In this document: positions 1 through 11,245 of the stretch, one piece after another
Position numbering within the stretch: the stretch's first letter is position 1
Layout: the number at the start of each line of letters is the position of its first letter
The notes under the pieces: model-generated
The model's database searches: none
What the model was told of the DNA's origin: nothing
Seen by the model: the letters and a program-made list of their open reading frames with translations, nothing else
Translations under genes and position numbers: made by a program
NCBI GenBank assembly: GCA_014155875.1
Contig: JACEFZ010013530.1
Span: 563,001 to 627,000 of the forward strand
DNA from: Cepaea nemoralis
Taxonomy: Eukaryota > Mollusca > Gastropoda > Stylommatophora > Helicidae
Direction: 5' to 3'
Length of the DNA: 64,000 nt

Positions 1-860
1 AAATGGAGGCAAAGGATGAGGCGATATTTCTGACATATGTGCATTCTAGAATGTTCTGCCATTAACATACAGGTGGGCGATGGTATTCTGTATAAGACTT
101 CGCTTATTGTGAGGAACTTACGAATTAAGATAGTCATGAGCAGACCAAAGACCTTTAGGATCTAAAGGTCGTGCTTGTGTGCAGACATTTCACACCTGAA
201 ACTGACAACAAATCTAAAATGTCAAACTATGACCCAAAAATTTCAAATATGAGCTTTAAATCTCTAGCAACAAAAGTTATGTATCATTGTTTATTTAAAA
301 ACATGACAGGTAATTCTCAAATATCAAGTTAAATAAACTGAATCATGTTTAGTATTTTACTTTAGTTTAAAGCTCAATTGCGCAGACTAATTAGCTTGTC
401 CACATTAGAAATTAGCTTGTCCACATTAGAAATTAGTTTGCCCACATCAGGATAGCTCTCGCGAATTTCTTCAGCTACCCTAAGCAATGACAGCGCACCA
501 TTTTTGTATACAGTGTCCTCAGAACTTCGTCACGCAAGAAGCTACATCTGCTACCAGAAGCAGGACATTTTCTCTCCTCACACAATGTGATCACAACAGG
601 TTTATAACTGACAAACAGCGCAGCAGTCTTTGAGTGGTTAGCCTCTCCAACATTTCACAAGAAAGAAGAAATGTTTCTCCGGGTCGGTCGTCTCTTAAAA
701 TCCCAAATAACAACAGTAGCATATGTGCCCTTCAAAGTCTGTGGTTTCATCAAAGGAAATCCATAGCTTGTTGGGTATGCAAGATATTGTTTACATTTGG
801 TAACAATCAGTCACATGGTGTTGTTTCACTGAGGATGAGGTGATAGGTATTTATTATTCA
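1..860. other. No gene seen; AT-rich flank
   Basis: No open frame here looks like a protein. Two small structures are visible: a hairpin at 150-170 (8-bp stem, 5-base loop) and a short tandem repeat at 390-451. The segment is the flank of the LINE that begins near 861. Confidence 0.6.
390..451. repeat. 21-bp tandem repeat, 3 copies
   Basis: Three consecutive copies of a 21-bp unit containing TTAGCTTGTCCACATTAGAA. The first two are identical and the third diverges by a few bases. Confidence 0.85.
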
Positions 861-880
861 CTTCCGGTTTCAAGATGGCG
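861..880 (+). promoter_or_regulatory. Putative internal LINE promoter: ETS-like and YY1-like motifs
   Basis: CTTCCGG (861-867) is followed four bases later by CAAGATGGCG (871-880). The first fits ETS-family sites. The second fits the YY1 consensus, which in mammalian L1 lies at the very 5' end and fixes the transcription start. Here the pair sits at the upstream limit of the LINE, about 220 bp before its ORF, as expected for an internal promoter. The assignment rests on motif match and position only. Confidence 0.4.
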
Positions 881-1099
881 ACGGACGGTCGTGTTGTTTT
901 GTGTTCGTTAACTTTTTCGCGTAAGGGATGGATTTATTCATCTCTTGCGTGCAATTGGTGTGCCAGGATGTAAAACCAGGAGTTTCTACTCAAGATCTGC
1001 GCGGGTGCTACGGAGTTCGTGCATCGAGCGAAGCCATCCTTGAGTGAATTTTCAGCAGCGTGTGTGGTTATCAGCAGTCTGTGTTTACGTTTTTTCAAC

Positions 1100-4000
1100 A
1101 TGGCGGAAGAACGTCTTCTTTCCGAGCGATCAACAGTCAACATAACGAAGCGGCGTGGTAGCCGCGCAAGGACAAAGAAGCAAGGTAAGCGCGGGGGTTT
1201 GAGACGTTTTAAACTCAAGTGTCACCGTCTAGGACTCAGGAACATCCGTATTCTATATTGGAACTGTGCCAGTGTAAAACAACGGGGCTCTATTTTAGAA
1301 ACCCTAGTTTACAGGAACGACATTGTAGCACTCCAGGAGACGAGACTGGGCGATCAGCTACTCCGAATTGCCGGCTTCAAATGTTTCTACAACAGACGAC
1401 ATCTGGGAACGGCGATTCTCGTTCGCGACAGCATGGTGGCGTCAGAGCTAGACATGTCCAGTTGGGACAGTGACGATATACAAATACAGGCGTTGAGAGT
1501 TCATTCCAGTATACCATTCGTGTTGGTTAATGTTTATGCCCGCAATGCGAGTGTGGAAGCCCAGAAGTGGCAGTGCTTAAGTGGCATATTAGGCCACGAG
1601 AGAAATGTTATTTTCTGTGGTGACTTCAACGCTAAAGGCAGATCATGGGGAAACACTTCCTCCAATACACAAGGGGAGGAGCTCGAGACTGCACTGGAAA
1701 CCATCGACCTGGTTTGTATCAACAGTGGCTGTGTCACCAGGACAGCAAGCCGTCCAGGCGATGAGGACAGTGCTATTGATCTGGCGCTAGTTTCACCTTC
1801 ACTCACTACAGTGTGTAGATGGGGTGTCCTAGGACACCATGGCAGCGACCACCACCCTTGCAGCATATTGGTGGAGAAAGGCAGAACCAGGCAGCACAAG
1901 CTAAAGGTAAAGACGTTCCAGTATGACAGTACAGGGCAAGATGTGGTGAGCAAAATAAGACGTGACAAGCGCAGAACGTTTCAGGGCAGGAGAAAAAGCT
2001 GGGAGCAGCCACCGTGGTAGAGTTTCGAGGTAGAGAAGGCTTGGGTGGATAAGCGTAGTGCTGTAAGGAGATGGCAAAATGCCAAGAAGAACAGAGCTGG
2101 TCATCCTAGTCCCTGCTTGCACTTAGAAAGAGAGATGCACACAAAAGTAAGCTATTTCAAAAAACTGGTCAAGGTGGTTAAAAGCGAAAAATGGGCAGAG
2201 GTGTGTCAAAGAGTAAGCACAGACAAGTCACTGAAATTGTTCTGGCGACTACATAAAAGCATGAGTGGGGTAGTCAAGAATAAGAGCATTTCTGACTTCC
2301 AAGGTGCTGACCTCATCTGGCAGAGGACTGATGAGGACAAGGGCAAAGCCCTCTTTGAACGCTACCTTGAGCAGAGCAACCAGACAGACATGGGAGGCCG
2401 GAATCTGGCCAAGGAGGTCACCTCAGACAGATGCAAGGCCCAGAACACTTCGGATGAAGACACAGTGACAGTGAAAGAAATCAAGGCTGTGCTTCGACGA
2501 TCAAAAAACAGTGCTCCAGGTCCTGATGGCATAAGATACGACGACATAAATAGGTGTACCGACAATGAGCTAGAGAAACTAGCAGACATGTACAACAACA
2601 GTATAGGGAGTGCTAGCATCAAGGAGGAATGGTTACATAGCTATCTGATTCCCTTGCCGAAGCCTGACAAAGACCACAAAAAAATTCAGGGATATCGAAT
2701 TATAACCATGCAGAATACAGTAGGCAAGCTGCTGGAGAAGGTAATTGCCAGGAAAATATCAAGCCAACTAGAGAGGCAAGGTGTTTTCCCACCTACCCTG
2801 GGTGGGTACCGTCCAAAAAGAGAAACCTGGACCAATGCAGCAGTCTTTGCCCATGATGTCTATGAAGGTTTCCACTCAGGCACTGAAACTGTTGCTGCAG
2901 CGATTGATCTTGAGGACGCATACAACAGAGTACCACTGGATTTTTTAATGTTTCAGCTTCTTGAACTAAACGTAAGTCCATTCCTCCTTAGTTGGATCGC
3001 TGCAGCCCTCTTCCAACGGAAAGTAGTTTTTAGATGTGGCAGTTGGACTTCGGAACCAACAACAATATATCCTGGCCTACCACAGGGATCACCATTATCT
3101 CCGGTACTGTTCAACGCCTACACAGTGAGAATCACCAGTGAGCAGATCACTGGACCTGGCAGGACATTGTCATATGCCGATGATGTTTTAGTGTATCGTC
3201 AGGGTAAGGATAGAGAGGAGGTTGCTGTGGAACTACAAACCGAACTCAATCGCATAAGTACTTGGTGTGATGAAGCTGGGGCAATGGTCAACCCAACAAA
3301 GGCAACAGTGACTTGGTTCTCGTTGAATAATCATATTGTCAACAATCCAGCACCAACTGTAATGCTGTGTTCAGAGACGGTGGAAAGAACGCAGGCAATG
3401 AATTACCTGGGGATACGGTTTGATCGAAGCCTTGCTTATAATGTGCACATAGACCAGGTGATAACAAAGGCCAAGCGGGGCTTGGCAGCGATGCGGGTGA
3501 TGGCGGCAGCAAACTGAGAGCAGCGCCATCTATGTCTTCTGTACGAGGGGCTGGTCATGTCTGTTTTGGAGTATGCAATGGCAATCCTGACTCTCAGCCA
3601 TAAGCAGATAGAAAGGATGGAAAGGATACAGAATGAAGCTATGCGCATTATTCTTGGATGTACAAGAGATACAGCATGCAGGGCGATGCGCTACCTTCTT
3701 GATTTTCCAACCATTGAAGAGAGAATGCAAGTTTGCAGGGCACGCGCCTACCTCAGAATTAACGCAAACACACAGCATCCACTGCATAGTGAAATTAGGA
3801 AGGTGAAGGGCAGCAGGTTAAAAAGAGGACGGTCGTGGATGGGTCAAGCCGAAGACATTCTTCAACAGGTGTGTTCACTTGAGGACTTAGAACCTGGCGA
3901 GGAGTGGGTGCAAGTGCCAACAGACTTCTGCACATCCTTTTCAGTTTGCATCCAACTAGATAGAAAATGCAGACAAGAAAATCCGGCTGCTGTGGAGGCT

Positions 4001-4696
4001 GAAGTACAAGCGTTGATTTTCGAGAATTCGCTAGACAGTGACGCGGTCATCTACACAGATGGGTCGGTCGTCCGACATGTGAGAAGCTCATGGGCCTTTA
4101 CAGCTCGGGCCGGAGGGAGAATTGTGAAGGAGGACTCTGGTGCTTTCACTGAAACCACAAGTAGCCTGACCATGGAAGTCATGGCAGTAAGTAAAGCAAT
4201 AACATGGCTCGAGACACAGACATTCACTAGGGCTTGTTTCCTTAGCGACTCAATGAACATGATCAAGAGGATAGAGGAGGGGTCGATCCGAAGAGAATGG
4301 TTGCTGCCTCTGGAGCGGTCTCGGCTGGCAAAGATTAGTTTCATCTTCGTGCCAGGTCATGCGGGAGTACAAGGAAATGAGCGGGCTGACAAGTTCGCAG
4401 GTGAGGCTACTGTGGAGGGCGGACGCGCCATGGACCAGGCTGACATTCTGAATGCTCTACGAGAAGTGAGACTTTTGCAAGAACCAAGTGATGACTGTGA
4501 ATCTACAACAATGGCCAGACTGCGAGAGCAGCAAATTAAAAGAGGGGTGGCCAAACAAGAACACTACGCAGGAAGCCAAAGAAGATTGATAAACCAACAC
4601 AGAACTGGCGTCGTTAACCGCTACACGCTGCGGGAATTGCTGAGGAGGGGATCCGAGCACTTATGGACTGAATGGTCCGATGTGCAACGAGGATGA
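1100..4696 (+). pseudogene. LINE polyprotein: APE endonuclease, reverse transcriptase, RNase H (two nonsense codons)
   Basis: The start is taken as the ATG at 1100 (MAEERLL); upstream in-frame codons lack an ATG. One frame runs to 4696, broken only by TAG at 2018-2020 and TGA at 3515-3517. The endonuclease (about 1225-1900) shows ILYWNCASV, VALQETRLG, CGDFNAKG and a GSDHHP end motif. The RT (about 2500-3480) shows APGPDGIRYDD, the catalytic A motif AIDLEDAYNRV, GLPQGSPLSPVLFN and LSYADDVLVY, then the thumb. RNase H (about 4025-4420) shows YTDGS, the glutamate in MEVMAV, LSDS and NERADKFA, so all four acidic residues are present. The extreme C-terminus appears frameshifted: another frame reads MCNEDDLST just before the tail. 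Loss is recent: two stops and perhaps one indel in about 1,200 codons. The native protein nicks target DNA and primes cDNA synthesis from the nick. Confidence 0.9.
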
Positions 4697-4702
4697 TCTG
4701 TC

Positions 4703-4722
4703 GACTAACTAACTAACTAACT
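4703..4722 (+). repeat. (CTAA)n tail of the LINE
   Basis: About five CTAA units directly follow the LINE coding end. Short simple repeats as 3' tails are usual for I-group and RTE LINEs. Confidence 0.7.
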
Positions 4723-4853
4723 ATTTGTGTTTGATTTTCATCTACTTTTGGTATTTATTTGTGTTTGATTTTCATCTACTTTTGGTATTTATTTGTGTTT
4801 GATTTTCATCTACTTTTGGTATTTATTTGTGTTTGATTTTCATCTACTTTTGC
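4722..4853 (-). repeat. 34-bp minisatellite forming the tail of a minus-strand retroposon
   Basis: Almost four copies of a 34-bp unit (TGTGTTTGATTTTCATCTAC and 14 more bases). It abuts, on the minus strand, the 3' end of the retroposon at 4850-5060, so it lies where the simple tail of that element should be. It appears to be an expanded tail. Confidence 0.75.
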
Positions 4854-5060
4854 CGTTAGGCGTCGTGGGGAGGGATAATTGAAGTTCCAGCGCCTGTGAC
4901 TAGCGCTTTTTATCCAATATCCTCCATGGATCTTGAGCAGAATTATTTTAGGATCAAGGTTTGCTAGACCAGTTGTAGGTTCCTTAACTGTAGCTGTTGC
5001 CTGCTCAATGGTGCAGAATGTCGAATCACATTGCTCTATTGTTTTGAGATGCTGCATTGT
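4850..5060 (-). mobile_element. Short retroposon whose 3' end matches LINE C
   Basis: On the minus strand, the roughly 65 bases before the tail match the 3' end of LINE C (21035-21102) at about 80% by eye, including the shared run around TTCCAGCGCC. Farther upstream the similarity stops. It is either a SINE sharing a LINE 3' end or a chimeric truncated LINE. The minus-strand frame reads RRWNFNYPSPRRLTAKVDEN, against GRWNANYSSPPRLTAEVE in LINE C. Confidence 0.6.
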
Positions 5061-5375
5061 TGTTGCACAAGGAACCGCTTCTTAGGAGTTTGGTTAACAA
5101 ACTTTGACTTCGCACACTCTACAAAATAATATCTGGCCATGTGTGCTGACATGTAGCACTCCAAACTCTAGCACAGATGATCGTAACCTACTATTTGTTG
5201 AAGTCTTTGCTGAGACTGATGTGACACACAATGTCTGTCTGATTGTAGGCACACAGTGCACCCTCCAACTGATTGTGTTAATGCAATCTCCCCCTCATTT
5301 GCATCAACCTCTCGCGCTAGTTGTCTCTCTACACTTTTAAGGAAACAATGTTTCCACATTAGAAACCATATCCAC

Positions 5376-6785
5376 AACAGAGTCGGCGTCTCTGTCTCAG
5401 CAATTAGTGACACACGAGAGTCGGCGTCTCTGTCTCAGCAGTTAGTGACACACTGGCTCAGCAGTTAGTGACACACTGGCTCAGCAGTTAGTGACACACT
5501 GGCTCAGCAGTTAGTGACACACTGGCTCAGCAGTTAGTGGCACAACAGAGTCGGCGTCTCTGGCTCAGCAGTTAGTGACACACTGGCTCAGCAGTTAGTG
5601 ACACACTGGCTCAGCAGTTAGTGACACAACAAAGTCGGCGTCTCTGGCTCAGCAGTTAGTGACACACTGGCTCAGCAGTTAGTGACACAACAGAGTCGGC
5701 GTCTGTCTCAGCAGTTAGTGGCACACTGGCTCAGCAGTTAGTGACACACTGGCTCAGTAGTTAGTGACACAACAGAGTCGGCATCTCTGTCTCAGCAGTT
5801 AGTGACACAAGAGAATCGGCGTCTCTGGCTCAGCAGTTAGTGACACACTGGCTCAGCAGTTAGTGACACACTGGCTCAGCAGTTAGTGACACACTGGCTC
5901 AGCAGTTAGTGACACAACAGAGTCGGCGTCTCTGGCTCAGCAGTTAGTGACACACTGGCTCATCAGTTAGTGGCACACTGGCTCAGCAGTTAGTGACACA
6001 ACAGAGTCGGCGTCTCTGGCTCAGCAGTTAGTGACACACTGGCTAAGCAGTTAGTGACATACTGGCTCAGCAGTTAGTGACACAACAGAATCGGCGTCTC
6101 TGGCTCAGCAGTTAGTGACACACTGGCTCAGCAGTTAGTGACACACTGGCTCAGCAGTTAGTGACACACTGGCTCAGCAGTTAGTGGCACATCAGGGTCG
6201 GCGTCTCTGGCTCAGCAGTTAGTGACACACTGGCTCAGCAGTTAGTGACACACTGGCTCAGCAGTTAGTGACACAACAAAGTCGGCGTCTTTGGCTCAGC
6301 AGTTAGTGACACACTGGCTCAGCAGTTAGTGGCACAACAAAGTCGGCGTCTCTGGCTCAGCAGTTAGTGACACACTGGCTCAGCAGTTAGTGACACAACA
6401 AAGTCGGCGACTCTGGCTCAGCAGTTAGTGACACACTGGCTCAGCAGTTAGTGACACACTGGCTCAGCAGTTAGTGACACACTGGCTCAGCAGTTAGTGA
6501 CACACTGGCTCAGCAGTTAGTGACACACTGGCTCAGCAGTTAGTGACACAACAAAGTCGGCGACTCTGGCTCAGCAGTTAGTGACACACTGGCTCAGCAG
6601 TTAGTGGCACACCAGAGTCGGCGTCTCTGGCTCAGCAGTTAGTGACACACTGGCTCAGCAGTTAGTGACACAACAAAGTCGGCGTCTCTGGCTCAGCAGT
6701 TAGTGACACACTGGCTCAGCAGTTAGTGACACACTGGCTCAGCAGTTAGTGGCACAAAAGAGTCGGTGTCTCTGGATCAGCAGTT
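5376..6785. repeat. Satellite array of alternating 23-bp and 38-bp units
   Basis: The basic unit CTGGCTCAGCAGTTAGTGAC-ACA (23 bp) alternates irregularly with a 38-bp form carrying an extra 15 bp (ACAGAGTCGGCGTCT). About 50 units, with few substitutions. No transposon ends flank it. Confidence 0.95.
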
Positions 6786-6865
6786 CAATCAATCAACCAA
6801 TAAATCTTGAGGTTGATTGCAACGTCCTATAAAGAACATGCAGCTAACTTGATAATTACAACATC

Positions 6866-7085
6866 ACATGCATAACCACAACATAACACGTATGTGTTAA
6901 AGAGAGGGAACCCAATAACATAACACGTATATGTTAAAGAGAGGGAACCCCATAACATAACACTATGTGTTAAAGAGAGAGAATCCCACAATATAACATG
7001 TGTAACCTGTGTTAATGAGACGGAACACCACAACATAACACGCTCTTTATTGAAGAAAGGGAATCCCACAACAGAACACGCGAGT
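6866..7085. repeat. Degenerate 40-45-bp tandem repeat
   Basis: Five to six diverged copies built around CATAACACGTATGTGTTAA and GAGAGGGAACCC. Each copy has a small palindrome (AACACGTATGTGTT). Confidence 0.8.
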
Positions 7086-7288
7086 TAAACATAGGAGAAA
7101 CCCTAAATTATAATGTGCTAAAGTAAACTGCCAAACTAAAAGCTCAACAGCAGTAAATCCCTGTCATCGACGTAATTCCGGATTATGTCCTGAAGTAAGG
7201 TGTTCAGTAAAGATCTTCGCTTTAAAAAATGACCGCAAACAACAGACAACATTTTCAGAATGAATGAGGATGATTCTGAGAAAATATA
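7086..7288. other. Spacer with no recognised feature
   Basis: AT-rich sequence between the tandem repeat and the 3' end of LINE A copy 1. No coding or transposon signal is visible. Confidence 0.4.
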
Positions 7289-7303
7289 TCTCATCTCATC
7301 TCA

Positions 7304-7696
7304 TCATGTTTCTCTTGTACCTTGCGGTGTCGAGGTGAAGTATAAACAGCGGGAGAGTGCCTGCTTATGGGTTTCATGTATTGATATTCCCATGGACTCT
7401 GTTATTCCCTGCGTCCATCGTTTACGTGGTCGGCCTGATCCTCTGCTTCCCTCTGGTCTGTACATCATTGCTTGTTGTGGTATACTGTTAGTTGGTAACC
7501 TACTTGCATGGCCAAACCATTTGACTTGCTGTCTTCTAATAAAATCTAGCGCAGATATAACCCCCACTTGAGTCCTGATTTCTTCATTTCTGATCTTGTC
7601 TCTTCTTGATATTTTCTCAGGAATCTTACGACCCAAATCAAACCAACAGAACACAATGAAAAGAACATAGAGAAGCCACAAGACAAAGTACAACAA
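7304..7696 (-). pseudogene. RT C-terminal remnant of LINE A (copy 1)
   Basis: A 3' fragment of an RTE-like polyprotein, after the catalytic RT core. The recognisable part is the C-terminal block with FGHASRL and GRPRKRW, common to many invertebrate RTE-like LINEs. The upstream residues of the open frame (about 7627-7696) belong to the nested insertion read antisense, not to this protein. No catalytic motif remains, so it cannot be functional. Confidence 0.8.
7619..7626. repeat. Target-site duplication, left copy
   Basis: AGGAATCT, repeated exactly at 8235-8242. LINE A copy 2 (12531-12545) has a single, slightly diverged version with no insertion. Confidence 0.85.
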
Positions 7697-8234
7697 GAAA
7701 ACATCGAAAAGCTACTAAAGACACTACACAAGAAAGGAGACAAAAAGAAACATGGTGAGGCCAAGCCACAGACAAACCAGAAACAACAAGCTGAAGCCAG
7801 TAGCCTAGCCACGATTCCTAAGCAGCCCGAGATGAAATTAGCACCCTGCCAGGTAGATGAGTCTAGCCTAGAGGAGCTGTCTGACACACCTGAATATGAA
7901 TGGAGCGAAAGCGAAGAAGAGAAAGCATCAAGGGCAGAGTTGAGAAGACTCCACGCCGAGTTACTTCAAAGGAATGCGACCTACCTTCACTAGCCAAACA
8001 AACCACCAGAGGAGACGAGCACAAAAAGACCGCCGATGACCAAACCCCCAGCTGACGACGCAGATACAAACGCTGAAATACCCAGTCCGAGCCAGGACTT
8101 ACTCGTAAGAGAGCACAAGACAGAAACAGGGTAAAACACCCACAAAAACCACGGACCTCTACTCTAACCAAGGCTAAATGAAGCAGGTTGAAAGAGGCCG
8201 AGTTTGGAATTTTTATTTTGGAATCAAGCAAGCA
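7627..8234 (+). mobile_element. Gag-only retroposon, 5'-truncated copy, nested in LINE A
   Basis: A 608-bp insertion bounded by the exact 8-bp duplication AGGAATCT. It is homologous to the longer minus-strand element at 18330-20225. The start matches the segment after that copy's coiled coil, a shared NIEKLL stretch follows, and the last 150 bp match, including the end GGAATTTTTATTTTGG. The coding end reads through SDTPEYEWSESEEEKASRAE and stops near 7995. The remaining 240 bp are 3' UTR. There is no reverse transcriptase between ORF1 and the 3' end, and the flanking duplication shows that this is the true 3' end. Confidence 0.8.
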
Positions 8235-8242
8235 AGGAATCT
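8235..8242. repeat. Target-site duplication, right copy
   Basis: AGGAATCT, the partner of 7619-7626. Confidence 0.85.
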
Positions 8243-8509
8243 CATTTCTGTTGTTGTGATTTTTCTTTTCTCTTTTTCTGTCATTGTCCAGGTTTGGCGT
8301 TGGTAACATAGAGTTGGTAGGAAGATTGTGTTGTAAAGTGCTCTCTTAGTAGTTATTGATACATGTTTGTTCTTTATTATTGATGCTATTTATCCAATGA
8401 GTTGATTTGCCTTATTGCATCTATTTTCAATCTCGTCTTCTGATTTGCCATTTGATGATATTATACTTCCTAGGTACTTGAAACTCTTTACTTGTTTCAG
8501 GGGATCTTC

Positions 8510-8712
8510 ATACTGCTCGTAGAAAAACTAAGAAGTGTAAACGGACTGAGAAAGTACTCGTGTATACAACGGTTAATTGACAAGGTTGAGCGTGTTGAGC
8601 CATATTTTAATTTATAAGCAATAACTAAATGCTGTGCTATTTCAAAACGGAGGAAAAAAACTTCTTCCATGAGTTCTCTTTTTGTCCTCATTTCATCTAT
8701 GAACCATATATG
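8510..8712. other. Spacer, no recognised feature
   Basis: About 200 bp of AT-rich sequence between the 5' break of LINE A copy 1 and the next tandem array. Confidence 0.4.
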
Positions 8713-9185
8713 CTAGCTTGTGTCCACGAATTACGACCTGTTGTATAAAGGTGGCTTGTGTCCACAAACTACGAAGTGTTGTATAGAGATGGCTTATGTC
8801 CACGAACTACGACCTGTTGTATAAAGATAGCTTTTATCCACGAACTACGACCTGTTGTATAGAGATGGCTTGTGTCCACGAACTACGACATGTTGTATAG
8901 AGATGGCTTGTGTCCACGAACTACGACCTGTTGTATAGAGATGGCTTGTGTCCACTAACTACAAACTGTTGTATAGAGATGGCTTGTGTCCACTAACTAC
9001 AAACTGTTGTATACAGGTGACATGTGTCCACCAACTACGACCTGTTGTATAGGGATGGCTTGTGTCCACGAATGGCTTGTGTCCACGAACTACGACCTGT
9101 TGTATAGAGATGGCTTGTATCCACTAACTACAAACTGTTGTATACAGGTGACTTGTGTCCACCAACTACGACCTGTTGTAAAGAG
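8713..9185. repeat. 38-bp tandem repeat array
   Basis: About 12 copies of a unit containing GGCTTGTGTCCACGAACTAC and GACCTGTTGTATAGAGAT, with scattered substitutions and one partial unit near 9070. Apparent short ORFs through it are products of the repeat. Confidence 0.92.
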
Positions 9186-9417
9186 ACTTCAATGTAAACG
9201 GAAACTCCACGTCAAATGTTCTAGTTCTTATAGAGTAAGTATATGAATTAGCCCTGGTTGTGACATGTCGACTATAAGATGCACTTTTCTGATACGGTAT
9301 TCCTGTAGTAATTAATGAGCCACTACACGCTAATGAACTATTCGGACTCAGACGTTCATTACGGTCTGGCAGGGCAGCCACAGTCGTATATTTATTTAGA
9401 ACCATATAACCTATAGT

Positions 9418-9428
9418 ATGTTCAGTTC
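9418..9428. repeat. Target-site duplication of SINE, left copy
   Basis: ATGTTCAGTTC, repeated exactly at 9653-9663. Confidence 0.88.
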
Positions 9429-9652
9429 TGTCGGTCTCCGTGGCTAAGAACTTGCGGACGCGATTTGTGAGCCCGCTTACCTGCGTTCGAAACACATCTA
9501 CGACCGATTTGGCAGCAGACCGCGTTGCGCTAGGTTTTAACATGCTGGTATGGGAGCCGGTCGTTCAGAAAACAATGGAAAACTACTACTTGCCAAGACA
9601 TCAAAAACAGCAGTAAAATGTGATGTCCTGTAAAAAGGATAAGCACCAAAAA
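9429..9652 (+). mobile_element. tRNA-derived SINE, copy 1
   Basis: A 224-bp element bounded by an exact 11-bp duplication. The head has an A-box-like TGGCTAAGAAC and, about 45 bp on, a B-box-like GTTCGAAAC, the two internal RNA polymerase III promoter parts of a tRNA. The 3' half (AGCCGGTCGTTCAGAAAACA, CTTGCCAAGACATC, GATGTCCTGTAAA) matches the minus-strand copy at 42165-42403, including a head in register. The tail is a short A-rich stretch. SINEs carry no protein and depend on a partner LINE. An open minus-strand frame over this region is incidental. Confidence 0.85.
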
Positions 9653-9663
9653 ATGTTCAGTTC
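9653..9663. repeat. Target-site duplication of SINE, right copy
   Basis: ATGTTCAGTTC, the partner of 9418-9428. Confidence 0.88.
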
Positions 9664-9703
9664 ATGTAAACGCATGGTTAGAATGTAAATAGAAAATACT
9701 TAC

Positions 9704-9920
9704 CCGATTCCCAATATGATAGATGACTTGATGGAAGTATTAACTCCCCAGAGCTTCTGCCGACTTCCTCCATTTCTGAGTTGATATCCGTACAGCCTAC
9801 ATTTACTGCACGTGCCGCTGATGCCTTGTCCTGATTACAACCATTGACACTAGCTTCCAGCAACATTTGGGCGGAGTCTGCTCGCTGCTTCATTCTGGTG
9901 TTCAATACAGTCACCGTGGA
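9704..9920 (-). CDS. Possible host coding exon with splice donor
   Basis: On the minus strand an open stretch (roughly NTRMKQRADSAQMLLEAS to HLSYWESG) runs into a perfect 5' splice site: the exon ends at 9704 and is followed by GTAAGT (9703-9698). The composition is not repetitive and resembles no transposon protein I know. No convincing acceptor or ATG start is visible upstream; an in-frame TGA lies near 9960. This is the best hint of a host exon in the window, but an open run of about 75 codons plus one donor motif occurs by chance often enough that I hold it loosely. Confidence 0.2.
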
Positions 9921-11233
<1,313 letters not shown>

Positions 11234-11245
11234 ACGTTCGTTGTT

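Larger units (their letters stand above)
861..4722 (+). mobile_element. I-group-like LINE (endonuclease-RT-RNase H), nearly full length
   Basis: A non-LTR retrotransposon of about 3.86 kb: a short 5' leader, one long coding frame with endonuclease, RT and RNase H, and an ending in (CTAA)n at 4703-4722. The 3' UTR is almost absent: a second frame reads from the C-terminus straight into the CTAA tail. No separate gag ORF lies upstream. RNase H places it near the I/Ingi/Nimb part of the LINE tree; the clade is inferred, not computed. I found no convincing target-site duplication, although GGTATTTATT occurs both at 846-855 and in the downstream minisatellite. Confidence 0.9.
7289..8509 (-). mobile_element. 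LINE A copy 1 (RTE-like), 5' truncated and interrupted
   Basis: The minus-strand end of an EN-RT LINE. The RT C-terminal region contains RRDKIRNEEIRTQVG, VKWFGHASRLP and RGSGRPRKRWTQGI, then stop and an (ATGAG)n tail at 7289-7305. It aligns along its length with LINE A copy 2 (12226-12810), except that 7627-8234 is absent from copy 2. That segment is a later insertion with an 8-bp target duplication. Copy 1 ends abruptly near 8509 within the RT-C region, the usual 5' truncation of LINEs. Confidence 0.85.

Noticed and set aside
845..4760. GGTATTTATT on both sides of the first LINE as its target duplication
   Set aside because: The downstream copy is one of several inside a minisatellite belonging to the neighbouring retroposon and is not adjacent to the LINE end.
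5376..6785. CRISPR-like appearance of regularly spaced repeats
   Set aside because: Spacers are not unique, units are contiguous, and the genome is eukaryotic. It is a satellite. The same applies to the other arrays.
9440..9500. Functional tRNA gene
   Set aside because: A- and B-box-like words are present, but the spacing is long, the cloverleaf is poor, and the sequence lies within a SINE with target duplications.
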